A stretch of 64,000 nt of DNA. It comes from Hyphomicrobiales bacterium (GTDB taxonomy: Bacteria > Pseudomonadota > Alphaproteobacteria > Rhizobiales > Rhizobiaceae). Location: contig UCEY01000065.1 of the NCBI GenBank assembly GCA_900471605.1, forward strand, positions 70,417 through 134,416. The letters run 5' to 3'. This document shows, piece after piece, positions 42,006 through 53,484 of the stretch. Under the pieces are notes generated by a model, which was not told the DNA's origin, searched no databases, and worked only from the letters and a program-made list of their open reading frames with translations. Numbering within the stretch: position 1 is the stretch's first letter; each line of letters starts with the position of its first letter. The translations under genes were made by a program, and so were the position numbers.

Positions 42006-44268
42006 GGTAAGTTCCACCTGCGGATCCGGCCCATGGACGGATCGAGATCAGGCATGAATTGGGGGCGGTCCCCTGCGACAGATGCGAGGCGGGTGTGATC
42101 GTCGTCAGCGTGTTCGGATTGCCGCCATGATCGACGCCCTGCGCATCGGGACGGAACCAGCCGCCGGTCGCAAGCACGGCGACGCCGGGCATCAGGCCGC
42201 GATCGACAGTCAGCGCCGCGACGGTCCGGCCGCGATCGTTGTAAAGCTCGCAGAGGTCGTCCTGCTTCAGGGTAAGCCGCACGGCGTCGGTCTCGCTCAG
42301 CGTGAACCGCTCGTAGCCACCGAGCTTCGCCGCCTGGCTGACCGGACCGTATTCCAGCTGGCCATGCAGACGGTGGGCGGGCTGCGGCGACAGGAGATGG
42401 AAAGGATGTTCCACCGCAAGCGGGGCACCAAGCCATTCGTCGGGGGCCTGCCAGCGGGGATGACCGCCGATATCGGGATAACCGAAGCCGCCGATCGCCT
42501 TCGATCCGATCTCGATCCGCCCGCTCGGCGTATTCAGCGGAGCCGCTTGAGGGTCTTTGACGAAATCGCGAAAATGGTTCGCCGGCGAAGGCGCCGGTTC
42601 GCCCTCGTCGAGCGCAGCATAACCCCGAAGGCGAAACGCCTGGAAATCCGGCAGTTCCGGATAACGCTCCCGATAACCCTCGTAGATCCGGGCGAGCCAG
42701 TCGTCGATGCCAAGCCCCTCGTCGAACTGCTGGCGGCAGCCGAGTTCGTCGGCGATCAGGCAATAGGCTTCGTGATCGGTCAGGACGCCCGCCGGCGGGT
42801 CCATGACGCGACGGCTGTAGACCAGCCAGTTGTCGCGCGATGCCGCCGCGACATCGTCGCGCTCGAACGGAAACGCCGAGGGGAGGACGATATCGGCCAT
42901 CCTGGCGGTGGCGGTCCACATGTTCTCCGTGACGATCACCGTTTCGGGGCGCCGGAAAGCCTCGGCCAGCCGGTTGAGATCCTGATGGTGGTGGAAAGGA
43001 TTGCCGCCGGCCCACCAGACGAGCCGGATATCCGGCAGATCGAGAACCTGGCCGTCATAATCGATCCGTCCGCCCGGGTTTTCGAGCAGTTCGGTGATCC
43101 TCGCCACCGGGATGAAGGCGCGCACGGGGTTGGGACCCTGTTCGAATGCCGGCCCTTTCAGGCGCCGTACCGGCTGGCCGACGGCATTGACGGCGGTCAG
43201 GCCGAAGGCGAAACCGCAGCCGCGCTTGCCGACATGACCCGCCATCGATGCAAGCGCGATCGCAGCCCAGAACGGCTGTTCGCCAAACCGTGCCCGCTGC
43301 AGCGACCACGCGACGTTGACCAGGCTCGGCGCGTCATGCAGGTCTTCGGCAATCTCGACAATCGTCTCCGCCGGCACGCCGGAAATGGCCGAGGCCCATT
43401 CAGCATCCTTGGCGATGCCGTCCGTCTCGCCGACCAGATAGCTTTCGAAATCGCAATAGCCGGTCGTGCAGCGTTTCAGGAAATCGCGGTCGAACAGGCC
43501 TTGGGCGAGCAGCGTATGACACATGCCGAGCATGACCGCGGCATCCGTATTCGGGCGCAGCGGAACATGCCGGACGTTCGGACCGGAAGGCGCATCGCTC
43601 GCAGCGGGGCTGAACACGACGACGCGCACGCCCTTGTCCTGACAGCGCCGCAGCCATTCGACGGCGCGGTGGCTGCCGGTACCGCCCGCCTCGACCTGGG
43701 CATTGGTCAGCCGGAAGCCGCCGAAGCCGACCAGCAGCTGACAGCCATCGGCGATATCGTTCCACGACGGCGAAGTATCGCAGGCGTCCTTGTAATCCGG
43801 TCCGAGGATGTGCGGCAGAAGCACCGCCGCCGCGCCATAGGAATAGCTGTTGACGGAAGAGGTGAAGCCGCCGGCGAGATTGAGCAGCCGCTTGAGCTGG
43901 CTTTGCGCATGATGGAAACGGCCGGCGCTGGCCCAGCCGTAGGAGCCGCCGAAGATCGCCTGGTTGCCGTGACTCTCCCGCACGCGGCGAAGTTCACCGG
44001 CGATCAGGCTCGCGGCCCTGTCCCAGCTTATCTCGACGAAATCGTCGCTGCCGCGCGAAGCGCCTGTGGCGGCAAGCGGCCCCTGCTCCAGCCAGGACCT
44101 GCGGACCATCGGGGCGCGGATGCGCTGCGGATGGTTGGCCAGATCCAGGTAGCCGAGGCCCATTTCCGATGGGTCCGGATCGTGACGGAAGGGCAGGAGC
44201 TTGCGCTTCCCGTTCGCATCCGTGCCGACTTCATAAGTGCCGAAATGGGTTGCGAACAGGTGCGTCAT
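41992..44268 (-). CDS. BisC/TorA-type molybdopterin oxidoreductase
   Basis: The protein has 758 residues of the DMSO-reductase family. It has no twin-arginine signal and no N-terminal iron-sulphur cysteines, like cytoplasmic biotin-sulfoxide reductase BisC. The segments GGSYGWASAGRFHHAQSQLK and NSYSYGAA (S143 as probable molybdenum ligand), WAGGNPFHHHQDLNRL and the C-terminal cofactor-binding domain are present. The family reduces S-oxides or N-oxides. The start ATG follows GGAGGTTTG. It overlaps the CMD gene by 14 bases and follows the ATPase gene by four. Its substrate is probably the compound imported by the adjacent transporter. Confidence 0.88.
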   Translation of the reverse strand: MTHLFATHFGTYEVGTDANGKRKLLPFRHDPDPSEMGLGYLDLANHPQRIRAPMVRRSWLEQGPLAATGASRGSDDFVEISWDRAASLIAGELRRVRESHGNQAIFGGSYGWASAGRFHHAQSQLKRLLNLAGGFTSSVNSYSYGAAAVLLPHILGPDYKDACDTSPSWNDIADGCQLLVGFGGFRLTNAQVEAGGTGSHRAVEWLRRCQDKGVRVVVFSPAASDAPSGPNVRHVPLRPNTDAAVMLGMCHTLLAQGLFDRDFLKRCTTGYCDFESYLVGETDGIAKDAEWASAISGVPAETIVEIAEDLHDAPSLVNVAWSLQRARFGEQPFWAAIALASMAGHVGKRGCGFAFGLTAVNAVGQPVRRLKGPAFEQGPNPVRAFIPVARITELLENPGGRIDYDGQVLDLPDIRLVWWAGGNPFHHHQDLNRLAEAFRRPETVIVTENMWTATARMADIVLPSAFPFERDDVAAASRDNWLVYSRRVMDPPAGVLTDHEAYCLIADELGCRQQFDEGLGIDDWLARIYEGYRERYPELPDFQAFRLRGYAALDEGEPAPSPANHFRDFVKDPQAAPLNTPSGRIEIGSKAIGGFGYPDIGGHPRWQAPDEWLGAPLAVEHPFHLLSPQPAHRLHGQLEYGPVSQAAKLGGYERFTLSETDAVRLTLKQDDLCELYNDRGRTVAALTVDRGLMPGVAVLATGGWFRPDAQGVDHGGNPNTLTTITPASHLSQGTAPNSCLISIRPWAGSAGGTYHGNE

Positions 44269-44272
44269 CGTT

Positions 44273-46197
<1,925 letters not shown>

Positions 46198-46204
46198 CGG
46201 ACGC

Positions 46205-47395
46205 TCAGACCTCCAGATAACCGCCGGCCGAGCGGGTCAGGTATTCGCGGCCGGTCTCGGTGATGAGAACCGTGTCGGAGACCTGCGTCGCGCAAATGCC
46301 AGGGTTGCGGATATTCGGCTCGAACGTGAAGATCATGCCCGGCTCAAGGACGAGCGAGGACGATGCGTCGAGCGAGGAATGTTCGTGTGCGCCAAGCCCG
46401 ATCCCGTGGCCGATGCGGCCCGGGATGTTGGCCCCGTAACCTCGCGCCTTCAGCCCTTCGCGCGTCTTCTCGAAAAGGTCCTTGTAGGGCGTGCCGGGCC
46501 GGATCAGCGCATCGACCTCTTCGCGGATCTCGAAAATGGCGTCGAGCGCCCGCTTGTTGACCTCCGGCAGCGGACCCATCGCGATGGTGCGCTCGTTTTC
46601 GGCGTGGATGCCGTTGGCGATCGTCCAGATCAGTACCGAAACGGCCTCGCCGCGCTGGGGCTTGCGCTGTGTGGGGTTATCGCAATTGTAGAACATGCGC
46701 GGCCCCGACAACACCCAGGTGGCCATGCCGTTCTGCACCCCGCCTTCCAGCGAGCCGAAGTCGCAGACCTCGACATCGGGATATTCGGCGGCCCACAGCC
46801 TGTTCATCGCATGCATGGAGGCAATGGCGACCTCGCGCTCGTTGCCGCCGGCGGCAAGGGTCGCAACCGCCGTATCCATGCCGAGATCGGCCGCCCGCGC
46901 CGCGATGCGGGCATTGGCGATCTCGTCCGGGTCCTTGATCAGGCGGCAATGGTCGATCAGATGGCTGACATCGGCGAATGTCGCGTCGGGCAGCGCCTTG
47001 CGCAACTGGCCGGCGCGCTGGATCGAGATGAATTCCTCCTCGATGCCGACGGTCTTATCCGCCACGCCGAGATCGCCGAGGATCGAGGCCAGCGCATCCT
47101 GCCAGTTCGGCCCCATCGTGACCTTGGTCGACCAGGAACCGTAAAGCCGGATATCCGGCACCCAGGCGCTGGCGCGGCCGTGATCGTCGCGCAGCGCATG
47201 CACCAGCATGATCGGGTCGTGGTCCGGGGTCAGGATGGCGATCACCGGGTGGGAATAGATGATCGGATTGAAGCCGGTGAAATAGAAGCTGTTTTCCGGC
47301 TTGAACGAGACGATGACGTCGACGCCCTGCTTAACCATGCCGGCCTTCAGGCGTCCGACCCGGGGCGGCAACGTGGAACGGGAAAGCTGGTTCAT
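46205..47395 (-). CDS. M24-family (creatinase/pita-bread fold) protein lacking metal ligands
   Basis: The protein has 396 residues with an N-terminal creatinase-type domain (about 1-155) and a C-terminal pita-bread domain. In metal-dependent Xaa-Pro peptidases five ligands (D, D, H, E, E) are needed. Here the aligned positions are L255, E266, H330, E359 and S373, so three are changed. The remaining His and Glu and the fold resemble creatinase and ectoine hydrolase, which are metal-free C-N hydrolases. It is encoded within the ABC transporter genes, overlapping the permease gene by four bases. It probably hydrolyses the imported compound in the cytoplasm. Confidence 0.8.
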   Translation of the reverse strand: MNQLSRSTLPPRVGRLKAGMVKQGVDVIVSFKPENSFYFTGFNPIIYSHPVIAILTPDHDPIMLVHALRDDHGRASAWVPDIRLYGSWSTKVTMGPNWQDALASILGDLGVADKTVGIEEEFISIQRAGQLRKALPDATFADVSHLIDHCRLIKDPDEIANARIAARAADLGMDTAVATLAAGGNEREVAIASMHAMNRLWAAEYPDVEVCDFGSLEGGVQNGMATWVLSGPRMFYNCDNPTQRKPQRGEAVSVLIWTIANGIHAENERTIAMGPLPEVNKRALDAIFEIREEVDALIRPGTPYKDLFEKTREGLKARGYGANIPGRIGHGIGLGAHEHSSLDASSSLVLEPGMIFTFEPNIRNPGICATQVSDTVLITETGREYLTRSAGGYLEV

Positions 47396-48249
47396 CGCGT
47401 GGTCCTCAATTTCGGATCGAAGTGATCGCGCAGCCAGTCACCCAGGAGGTTGACGCTGAGCACAGTCAGGAGAATGGCAATGCCGGGGAAGGTGACGATC
47501 CACCAGGCGGTCGAGATGTAGACGCGGCCGTCGGCCAGCATCCGGCCCCAGCTCGGATTGGGCGGCTGCACGCCGAGCCCGAGGAACGAGAGCGCCGCGT
47601 CCATGATGATGATGCGGGCAAGCTCCAGCGTGGCGATCACCAGGGCCGGGGTCATGACGTTCGGCAGCAGGTGCTTGAGCATGATGCGCCAGGTCCCCGC
47701 GCCGATCGCATGGGCCGACAGGATGAACTCCCGTTCGCGAAGGGCGAGCACCTGGCCGCGGATGATGCGGGCGTACCGCAGCCAGCTTGTCAGCGCGAGC
47801 ACGATGACGAGGTTTCGGGTCGACGGACCGAGCGCCGCGACGACGAGAAGGGCAAGCAGCATCAGCGGCAGGGCGAGCTGGATATCGACGATGCGCATCA
47901 GGATGCGGTCGACCATGCCGCGATAATAACCGGCGACGATACCGAGCAGCGTGCCGACAATACCGCCGAGAATAACGGCCGCCGCCGCGATCGCGAGCGT
48001 AATCCGGCTGCCATGGACGATGCGCGACAGGATATCGCGGCCGAGCTCGTCGGTGCCGAGCGGATGCGCGCCGGGCGAAAACAGTCCCGTCCAGGTGGGA
48101 GCCACCATGCGGGCGAGCAGGTTGGACCGCGTCGGCACCGGCAGGCCGAGATAGGGCGCCAGGATCGCGGCCAGCACGAAGACCGACACCAGCAGGAAAC
48201 CGAACAGTCCGGAGCGGCTTTTCAGGAGGGCGAGGAAAAACGCTTTCAT
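47392..48249 (-). CDS. Peptide-type ABC permease (DppC-like)
   Basis: The protein has 285 residues. An N-terminal membrane anchor is followed by a five-span permease domain. PLGTDELGRDILSRIVHG is the conserved DppC segment, and SAHAIGAGTWRIMLKHLLPN is the EAA-like loop. It forms the channel with the DppB-like protein encoded eight bases upstream. The stop overlaps the M24-family start. Confidence 0.9.
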   Translation of the reverse strand: MKAFFLALLKSRSGLFGFLLVSVFVLAAILAPYLGLPVPTRSNLLARMVAPTWTGLFSPGAHPLGTDELGRDILSRIVHGSRITLAIAAAAVILGGIVGTLLGIVAGYYRGMVDRILMRIVDIQLALPLMLLALLVVAALGPSTRNLVIVLALTSWLRYARIIRGQVLALREREFILSAHAIGAGTWRIMLKHLLPNVMTPALVIATLELARIIIMDAALSFLGLGVQPPNPSWGRMLADGRVYISTAWWIVTFPGIAILLTVLSVNLLGDWLRDHFDPKLRTTR

Positions 48250-48257
48250 GATCGCAC

Positions 48258-49175
48258 CTATCGCCGACGGATGCGCGGATCGAGCACGCCATAAAGCAGA
48301 TCGACCAACAGGTTGACGACGATGAAGATGGCGGCGACGAGCGCGACCCCGGCCTGGATGACCGGGAAATCCTGCGCCTGGATCGCCTGCATGATGATGC
48401 GCCCGACACCCGGCCAGGCAAACACGGTCTCGATGACCACCGAGCCGCCAAGAAGCTCGCCGGCGATGATGCCGATCATGGTGATCACCGGGATCAGCGC
48501 GTTTCGCGCGATATGCCAGAAGAACACGGTGCGCGGCAGCAGGCCCTTGGCCCGCGCGGTCCTGACATAATCCTCACGCATGATATCGAGCAGCGACGAG
48601 CGGAGCAGGCGGGCGATCGACGCCGACACGAAGACCGACAGCGTCAGCCCCGGCAGCACCAGATGCGCGATCGTACCGGAGCCGCCGGTCGGGAACCAGC
48701 CGAGATCGACCGAGAACAACAGGATCAGCATGATGCCGAGCCAGAAAACCGGCGTCGCCTGCCCCAGAAGCGCCGCCACCATGACGATGAATTCCGAGAT
48801 CGTGCCGCGCTTCAGTGCCGCGATGGCGCCGGCGACCGCACCGATCAGCGTTCCGAACAGGAGCGCGGTACCGGCGAGCGTGGCGGTGACCGGCATGCGT
48901 TCGAGAACGACATCCATGGCGGGACGCTGGTGCTGGAAGGAAATGCCGAAATCGCCCCGGACCATGGCCAGAACGGAGATGAGATATTGCTCGAGGATCG
49001 GGCGATCGAGACCAAGTGAGGCCCGAAGCGCGTCGAGATCCTGCTGGCCGGCACCGATCGGCAGCAGAAGCACGGCCGGGTCGCCGAGAACGCGGCTCAC
49101 GAAGAAAACGATCGTGACCACGCCCCATATGGCGAGCAGCGATTCTGCCAGCTTGCCGACAAGATAGCGGGTCAC
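48258..49175 (-). CDS. Peptide-type ABC permease (DppB-like)
   Basis: The protein has 305 residues from the GTG at 49175, chosen because GAGG lies just upstream and the family N-terminus (TRYLVGKLAESLLAIWGVVT) begins there. The frame is open further upstream but is low-complexity Arg/Ser sequence. Six spans are visible, with LGLDRPILEQYLISV and DYVRTARAKGLLPRTVFF as DppB landmarks and ETVFAWPGVGR near the end. Confidence 0.88.
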   Translation of the reverse strand: MTRYLVGKLAESLLAIWGVVTIVFFVSRVLGDPAVLLLPIGAGQQDLDALRASLGLDRPILEQYLISVLAMVRGDFGISFQHQRPAMDVVLERMPVTATLAGTALLFGTLIGAVAGAIAALKRGTISEFIVMVAALLGQATPVFWLGIMLILLFSVDLGWFPTGGSGTIAHLVLPGLTLSVFVSASIARLLRSSLLDIMREDYVRTARAKGLLPRTVFFWHIARNALIPVITMIGIIAGELLGGSVVIETVFAWPGVGRIIMQAIQAQDFPVIQAGVALVAAIFIVVNLLVDLLYGVLDPRIRRR

Positions 49176-49209
49176 GGCCGGCACCTCGCGGGATCGGGAA
49201 CGATGGCCG

Positions 49210-50694
49210 TCATTCCGCCGCTCCCTTGAGGATGGCCGGGATCGACGCGGCGGAATCCGTCCATTCGTCGCCGAGCAGTTCCGGTGTTTCGTAGGCGACA
49301 AGGTTGGCGAAATGAGTTTCGCGATCGGCGACGAAGAGAGCCCGGGCGATGCCGCGGGCAAGCCGCCGCCCGCCGTCGCTGACCGCCGGAATGTCGCCCG
49401 ACAACTTGCCGTGGCTGAGCGAGGCCGGATAGTTGAAGCAATGCACCAGACGCAGCGAAGGGCAGCTGCCGGGCACCTTTTCGAGAAACTCGAAATCGGG
49501 ACCGAGATAGGGAGACGTGGCGAGCTCGCCGTTCTCCATGCCCTTTTCCGGCGAAAAGACGTCGTTCCAGAACTGGATATGGGGGGCGAAATGTTTCAGT
49601 TCCGGGCGGCGGTCGAGATCGACCCGGAAGCCGGTGGCGAAGATCGCAAAATCATAGTCGAAATCGCCGCCGCTGGTTTCGATGACGATATGATCGCCGC
49701 TTTCCCGCAGGCCGGTCACTGCCGTGCCGAGGAAAAACCGGCTGTTTTCATGGCGCGATACCCGCAGGGTGGAATCGCGCGGCGGCGGCGTCTGGGCGCC
49801 GAGCACATAGTCGAGAAACTTCCATTTCCACGCATCGCTGAGGCCGGCAAAACCCTGCACGACGCCCTGACTGGCAATGCCGGTGAACTTGTTGATGCGG
49901 GGGAGTTCCTTGCGCCGGATGATCATGTCGACCTGGCCTGCACCCGCTTCGAGCGCGGTCGCCGCATTGTCCATTGCGGAAGCCCCCGCCCCGACGACCG
50001 CGACGCGCTTGCCCTTCAGGGCCGAAAAATCGATGTCGTCGGCGGAATGGGCCCAGAATTTTGGCTGCACGCGTTCGACGAATTCCGGAACGTAACCGCC
50101 GCCGAGGCCGTCGCGGCCGGTCGCCAGAACCACGTGCCGGGCATAAAGCCGCTCCTGCCTGCCGGTCCCCGCATCCGAAACGTCAAGGGCGATCAGATCC
50201 TGCGTGACCGGGGTCATCCCGGTGACGGTGACGAGATTGCGGACCGGCAGCTGAAGCACGCGGCGGTACCAGATCAGGTAGTCCATCCACTGCGACTTGG
50301 GGATCTTGCCGAGCGTGTCCCATGCCTGAGCGCCGAACTGCGAGACATACCATGCCCTGAATGTCAGCGCCGGCAGGCCGAGCGCCGGCCCCGGCAGCTG
50401 CTTGGGAGAGCGCAGCGTTTCCATGCGCGCAAACGTCACCCATGGCCCTTCCTGACCCTCGGGGGAGCGGTCCAGGCAGACGACATTGTGGATGCCGAGC
50501 ATTTTAAGCGAGGCGGTCGCTACCAGGCCGCACATGCCGGCGCCGATTACGACGGCATCGAAAACTTCGACACCCTCATATTCGGTCGCCGGCACCCACT
50601 CCCTGGGAGGAAGTTCGAGAAGCGACAGGTCCTCGGCGAGCCGCTCTTCGAGCGCTTCGAGACCTTTGATCCGCTGTGCATCCTGCGCCTTCAA
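49210..50694 (-). CDS. FMO-like FAD/NAD(P)-dependent oxidoreductase
   Basis: The protein has 494 residues. An FAD-binding GAGMCG is at 51-56 and an NADPH-binding GAGASA at 235-240, with FATGFR near residue 370, as in flavin monooxygenases and Baeyer-Villiger-type enzymes. The start is a TTG at 50694: AGGAG lies seven bases upstream and the LysR stop ends one base before it. A longer in-frame start would overlap LysR by 70 bases. It is the first enzyme gene of the operon and could oxygenate S, N or C of the imported substrate, opposite in direction to the BisC-type reductase. Confidence 0.8.
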   Translation of the reverse strand: MKAQDAQRIKGLEALEERLAEDLSLLELPPREWVPATEYEGVEVFDAVVIGAGMCGLVATASLKMLGIHNVVCLDRSPEGQEGPWVTFARMETLRSPKQLPGPALGLPALTFRAWYVSQFGAQAWDTLGKIPKSQWMDYLIWYRRVLQLPVRNLVTVTGMTPVTQDLIALDVSDAGTGRQERLYARHVVLATGRDGLGGGYVPEFVERVQPKFWAHSADDIDFSALKGKRVAVVGAGASAMDNAATALEAGAGQVDMIIRRKELPRINKFTGIASQGVVQGFAGLSDAWKWKFLDYVLGAQTPPPRDSTLRVSRHENSRFFLGTAVTGLRESGDHIVIETSGGDFDYDFAIFATGFRVDLDRRPELKHFAPHIQFWNDVFSPEKGMENGELATSPYLGPDFEFLEKVPGSCPSLRLVHCFNYPASLSHGKLSGDIPAVSDGGRRLARGIARALFVADRETHFANLVAYETPELLGDEWTDSAASIPAILKGAAE

Positions 50695-50695
50695 A

Positions 50696-51667
50696 TCACT
50701 GCTCCTGTGCGTTCGCGTCGGCGCCGAAAGTCGCATCCGCCACGCGTTCGATATGGCCGGGATCATGCGCCACGAAGCCGGGCATGCGGGCGGCGGAAAT
50801 CCTGATGATCAACTGGACGAGCTCCAGAACGCCTTCCGAAAGCGGCTTGGAGGCAGCCGAAAAAATGCCCCAGAGGAAGGGGATGTCGACATCGAGCGGG
50901 CGGATCTCGACGTTCTTGAGCTGCAGGCCGTAAGCGGTCGCCGGCTCCACGATCGAGACCCCGAAACCCGTGGAGGCAAGCTGCAAGGCATTCAGCGCCG
51001 CATTGGTATCGACGACGCGCGACGGCCGCACATCGGCCGCCTGCAGGGCCTGATTGACGCGGCGGCGCAGCCGGAAGGGATTGGCCATGGTGATCAGGCA
51101 CCGGTCCGCCAGGTCGCGGACCGATATGACGTCCTTGTCCGCCAGGGGATCGTCCGCTGCCACCGCGGCGACGCAAGGCGCCTGGAACAGGCCATGCGCG
51201 TCGAGACCCGGATGCTCGACCGGCAGGGAGGCGACGCAGAAATCCGCGGTGCGGGCGAGCACCGACTGGACGGCCGCCTCGGCCGAAATGCTGCGCAGAT
51301 GCAGGTTCCGCGGAACGAGTTCCATCGGCATCTCCGCAATCGCGAGCGGCACCAGACCGCTTGCGAAGGCGGGGATCGCCGCGATCTCGATCGGCGCCGG
51401 CTCTTGCGAAAGGATATTCCTGGCGCGCTCCTTGAGCTGGCCGATGCCGGTCAGGAAACGCTCGGCATCCGAATGAAAGGCGACCGCCTGCGACGTCGGC
51501 GTGATGCGGGGGCCATTGCGGTCAAAAAGCGAAAAGCCGACGGAGGATTCGAGTTCCTGGATCAGCCGCGTCACCTGCGACTGCGACCGGTCGAGCAGGC
51601 GGGCGGCGGCGGTGATGCTGCCTGCCGACATGACTGCCAGGAACACTTCCAGCTGCTTGATTTCCAT
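50696..51667 (-). CDS. LysR-family transcriptional regulator
   Basis: The protein has 323 residues. The start at 51667 (MEIKQLEVFLAVMSAGSITA) matches the family N-terminus; an upstream ATG was rejected. The winged helix covers about 1-60, and the effector domain follows. It is unusual in being the first gene of the operon it probably controls, not divergent from it. A perfect ATGCAG-N7-CTGCAT repeat lies 22 bases upstream of its start. The inducer is unknown, but the catabolic operon downstream indicates a small organic nutrient. Confidence 0.88.
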   Translation of the reverse strand: MEIKQLEVFLAVMSAGSITAAARLLDRSQSQVTRLIQELESSVGFSLFDRNGPRITPTSQAVAFHSDAERFLTGIGQLKERARNILSQEPAPIEIAAIPAFASGLVPLAIAEMPMELVPRNLHLRSISAEAAVQSVLARTADFCVASLPVEHPGLDAHGLFQAPCVAAVAADDPLADKDVISVRDLADRCLITMANPFRLRRRVNQALQAADVRPSRVVDTNAALNALQLASTGFGVSIVEPATAYGLQLKNVEIRPLDVDIPFLWGIFSAASKPLSEGVLELVQLIIRISAARMPGFVAHDPGHIERVADATFGADANAQEQ

Positions 51668-51688
51668 CGCCAACCTATAATGCACAAA

Positions 51689-51707
51689 ATGCAGCATTGA
51701 TCTGCAT
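51689..51707. promoter_or_regulatory. Inverted repeat upstream of the LysR gene
   Basis: ATGCAG and CTGCAT are perfect 6-bp arms around CATTGAT, 22 bases upstream of the LysR start. More TGCA-containing half-sites flank it (51680-51684 and about 51720). It is a likely LysR binding site controlling the whole operon. Confidence 0.5.
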
Positions 51708-51960
51708 CAATTCAAATATTGCATGCTTCCGTTTTTAAGCAAACAAAATTTGTGCCCAATTCGTAGTCTTCCGGGATGTTTGATCCGCAGAAGACAGCAC
51801 CTCAAGAATAATCCCCCGGAGTGCTGCGCATGCCGCCCGCAACCGCCGCGCCCCGGGCGGGATATTCCGCAAGCCGTCTAAAATCTGGCCAACACGCCAT
51901 GGCCGCCTTGCACCATCCGGCCGCGCAGCTAATGTTGAAAGTGAACGACAGCGGAAGTCC

Positions 51961-53397
51961 ATGGCAGCCAAGACGACACTCAATGCCAAAAATCTGGAAG
52001 CGCTCGGCGCGCCGCGTCTGGCCGAACTGCTGATCGAGATCAGTACCGGCAGCGCAGCAAACAAACGACGGCTTCGCATGGAGCTTGCCGGCAATCACAG
52101 CAGCGCCGAGATAGCACGCGAAGTGCGCAAGCGGCTGGCGAGCATTGCCCGTTCGCGAACCGTCATAAACTGGCGCAAGGTGAAGGCGGTAACGTCGGAC
52201 CTGGAAACGCAGCGGAAAACGATCGTCGATGTCGTCGCTCCCGACGATCCGAAAGAGGCCCTGGAACTCGTCTGGCAGTTCCTGGCACTCGCCGATCCGA
52301 TCTTCGCGAGGTCTGACGACGGCAGCGGCTCGATCATCGCAAGCTTCCATCAGGCATGTGCGGATGCGGGTGTGATCGCCACGTCGGTGGGTGTCGACGG
52401 GGACGCGCTTGTCGACAAGATTTTCGCGGCGATACAGAGCAACGATTATGGCCAGTATGATCCGCTGATTGCGACCATGGCTCCCGCACTCGGCAAAGAC
52501 GGTCTTGATCGGCTCAAGGGCCTTTTCGTGCAATGGTCCAAGGAACCGGAGGACAAGGGCGCTCCAGGCGACCGTCAGATCATCGGCTGGAGCAGCCAGG
52601 GGCCGATCTACGAAGACCAGGTCTACGGAAATCACCGGGAACTGACGATACGCATTGCCCTACAGGAGATCGCCGACGTCCAGGGCGACGTGGATGCGTA
52701 TATCGCCCAGCAGCCGGATAAGACTCTCAAGGCGCCCCTGGTGGCCACAGACATCGCTCGGCGGCTCCTTTCCGCCGGACGAGCCGCCGAGGCACTCGAA
52801 ACACTGGACGCGGCCGACACCCGGAGCCATCCCGATATGCCGATCGAATGGCAGCTCGCCCGCGTCGAGGTGCTCGAAGCCCTAGGGCGCGCGGACGAAG
52901 CTCAAGCCGATCGATGGACGTGGTTCGGGCAGTCGCTGAACGACATGCACCTGCGCGCTTTCCTTCGCCGGCTGCCGGACTTCGATGACATGGAGGCCGA
53001 GGAAAAGGCATTCGCTTATGCCCAGGCGTTTCCGGAGGTCCATCGAGCGCTCGCCTTTTTCCTGCGCTGGCCGGCGATGGCCGAGGCGGCCAAGCTGGTG
53101 CTGAAGCGAAAGACAGAACTCGATGGCGATCTCTACGAACTGATGACGCCAGCCTCAGAAGCGCTGGCCGAAAAACACCCGCTCGCGGCAACGATCGTAC
53201 TGCGCTCGATGATCGACTTCACGCTCGAGAAGGCACGATCCAGCCGTTACAAGCATGCGGCACGGCATCTTGCAAGATGCGCATCGCTTGCCCCTCACGT
53301 CGAAGACTTCGGGGGTGCCGCTTCCCATGATACCTATGTGTCGGGGCTGACGTCCCGACACGATAAAAAGCACGGTTTCTGGAGCCTGGTGTCTTAA
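51961..53397 (+). CDS. DUF6880-like protein
   Basis: The protein has 478 residues. The N-terminus TLNAKNLEALGAPRLAELLI is typical of proteins annotated as DUF6880 (from memory). The middle and C-terminal parts are helical, resembling tetratricopeptide-like repeats (AAEALETLDAADTRS, LARVEVLEALGRADEAQADR). It ends with HDKKHGFW. No catalytic motif, signal peptide or membrane span is seen, and the function is unknown. It is a single gene, convergent with the enolase-superfamily gene. The 293-base gap before it holds the LysR promoter region and probably its own promoter. Confidence 0.65.
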   Translation: MAAKTTLNAKNLEALGAPRLAELLIEISTGSAANKRRLRMELAGNHSSAEIAREVRKRLASIARSRTVINWRKVKAVTSDLETQRKTIVDVVAPDDPKEALELVWQFLALADPIFARSDDGSGSIIASFHQACADAGVIATSVGVDGDALVDKIFAAIQSNDYGQYDPLIATMAPALGKDGLDRLKGLFVQWSKEPEDKGAPGDRQIIGWSSQGPIYEDQVYGNHRELTIRIALQEIADVQGDVDAYIAQQPDKTLKAPLVATDIARRLLSAGRAAEALETLDAADTRSHPDMPIEWQLARVEVLEALGRADEAQADRWTWFGQSLNDMHLRAFLRRLPDFDDMEAEEKAFAYAQAFPEVHRALAFFLRWPAMAEAAKLVLKRKTELDGDLYELMTPASEALAEKHPLAATIVLRSMIDFTLEKARSSRYKHAARHLARCASLAPHVEDFGGAASHDTYVSGLTSRHDKKHGFWSLVS

Positions 53398-53484
53398 TGC
53401 ATTTCGGCGGCGTCCGGCCGGTCAGGAGATTCCCCTCCTCACCCGCCGGAAACGCGAGACTTGCGCTTCGACCAGGCCCGGATT

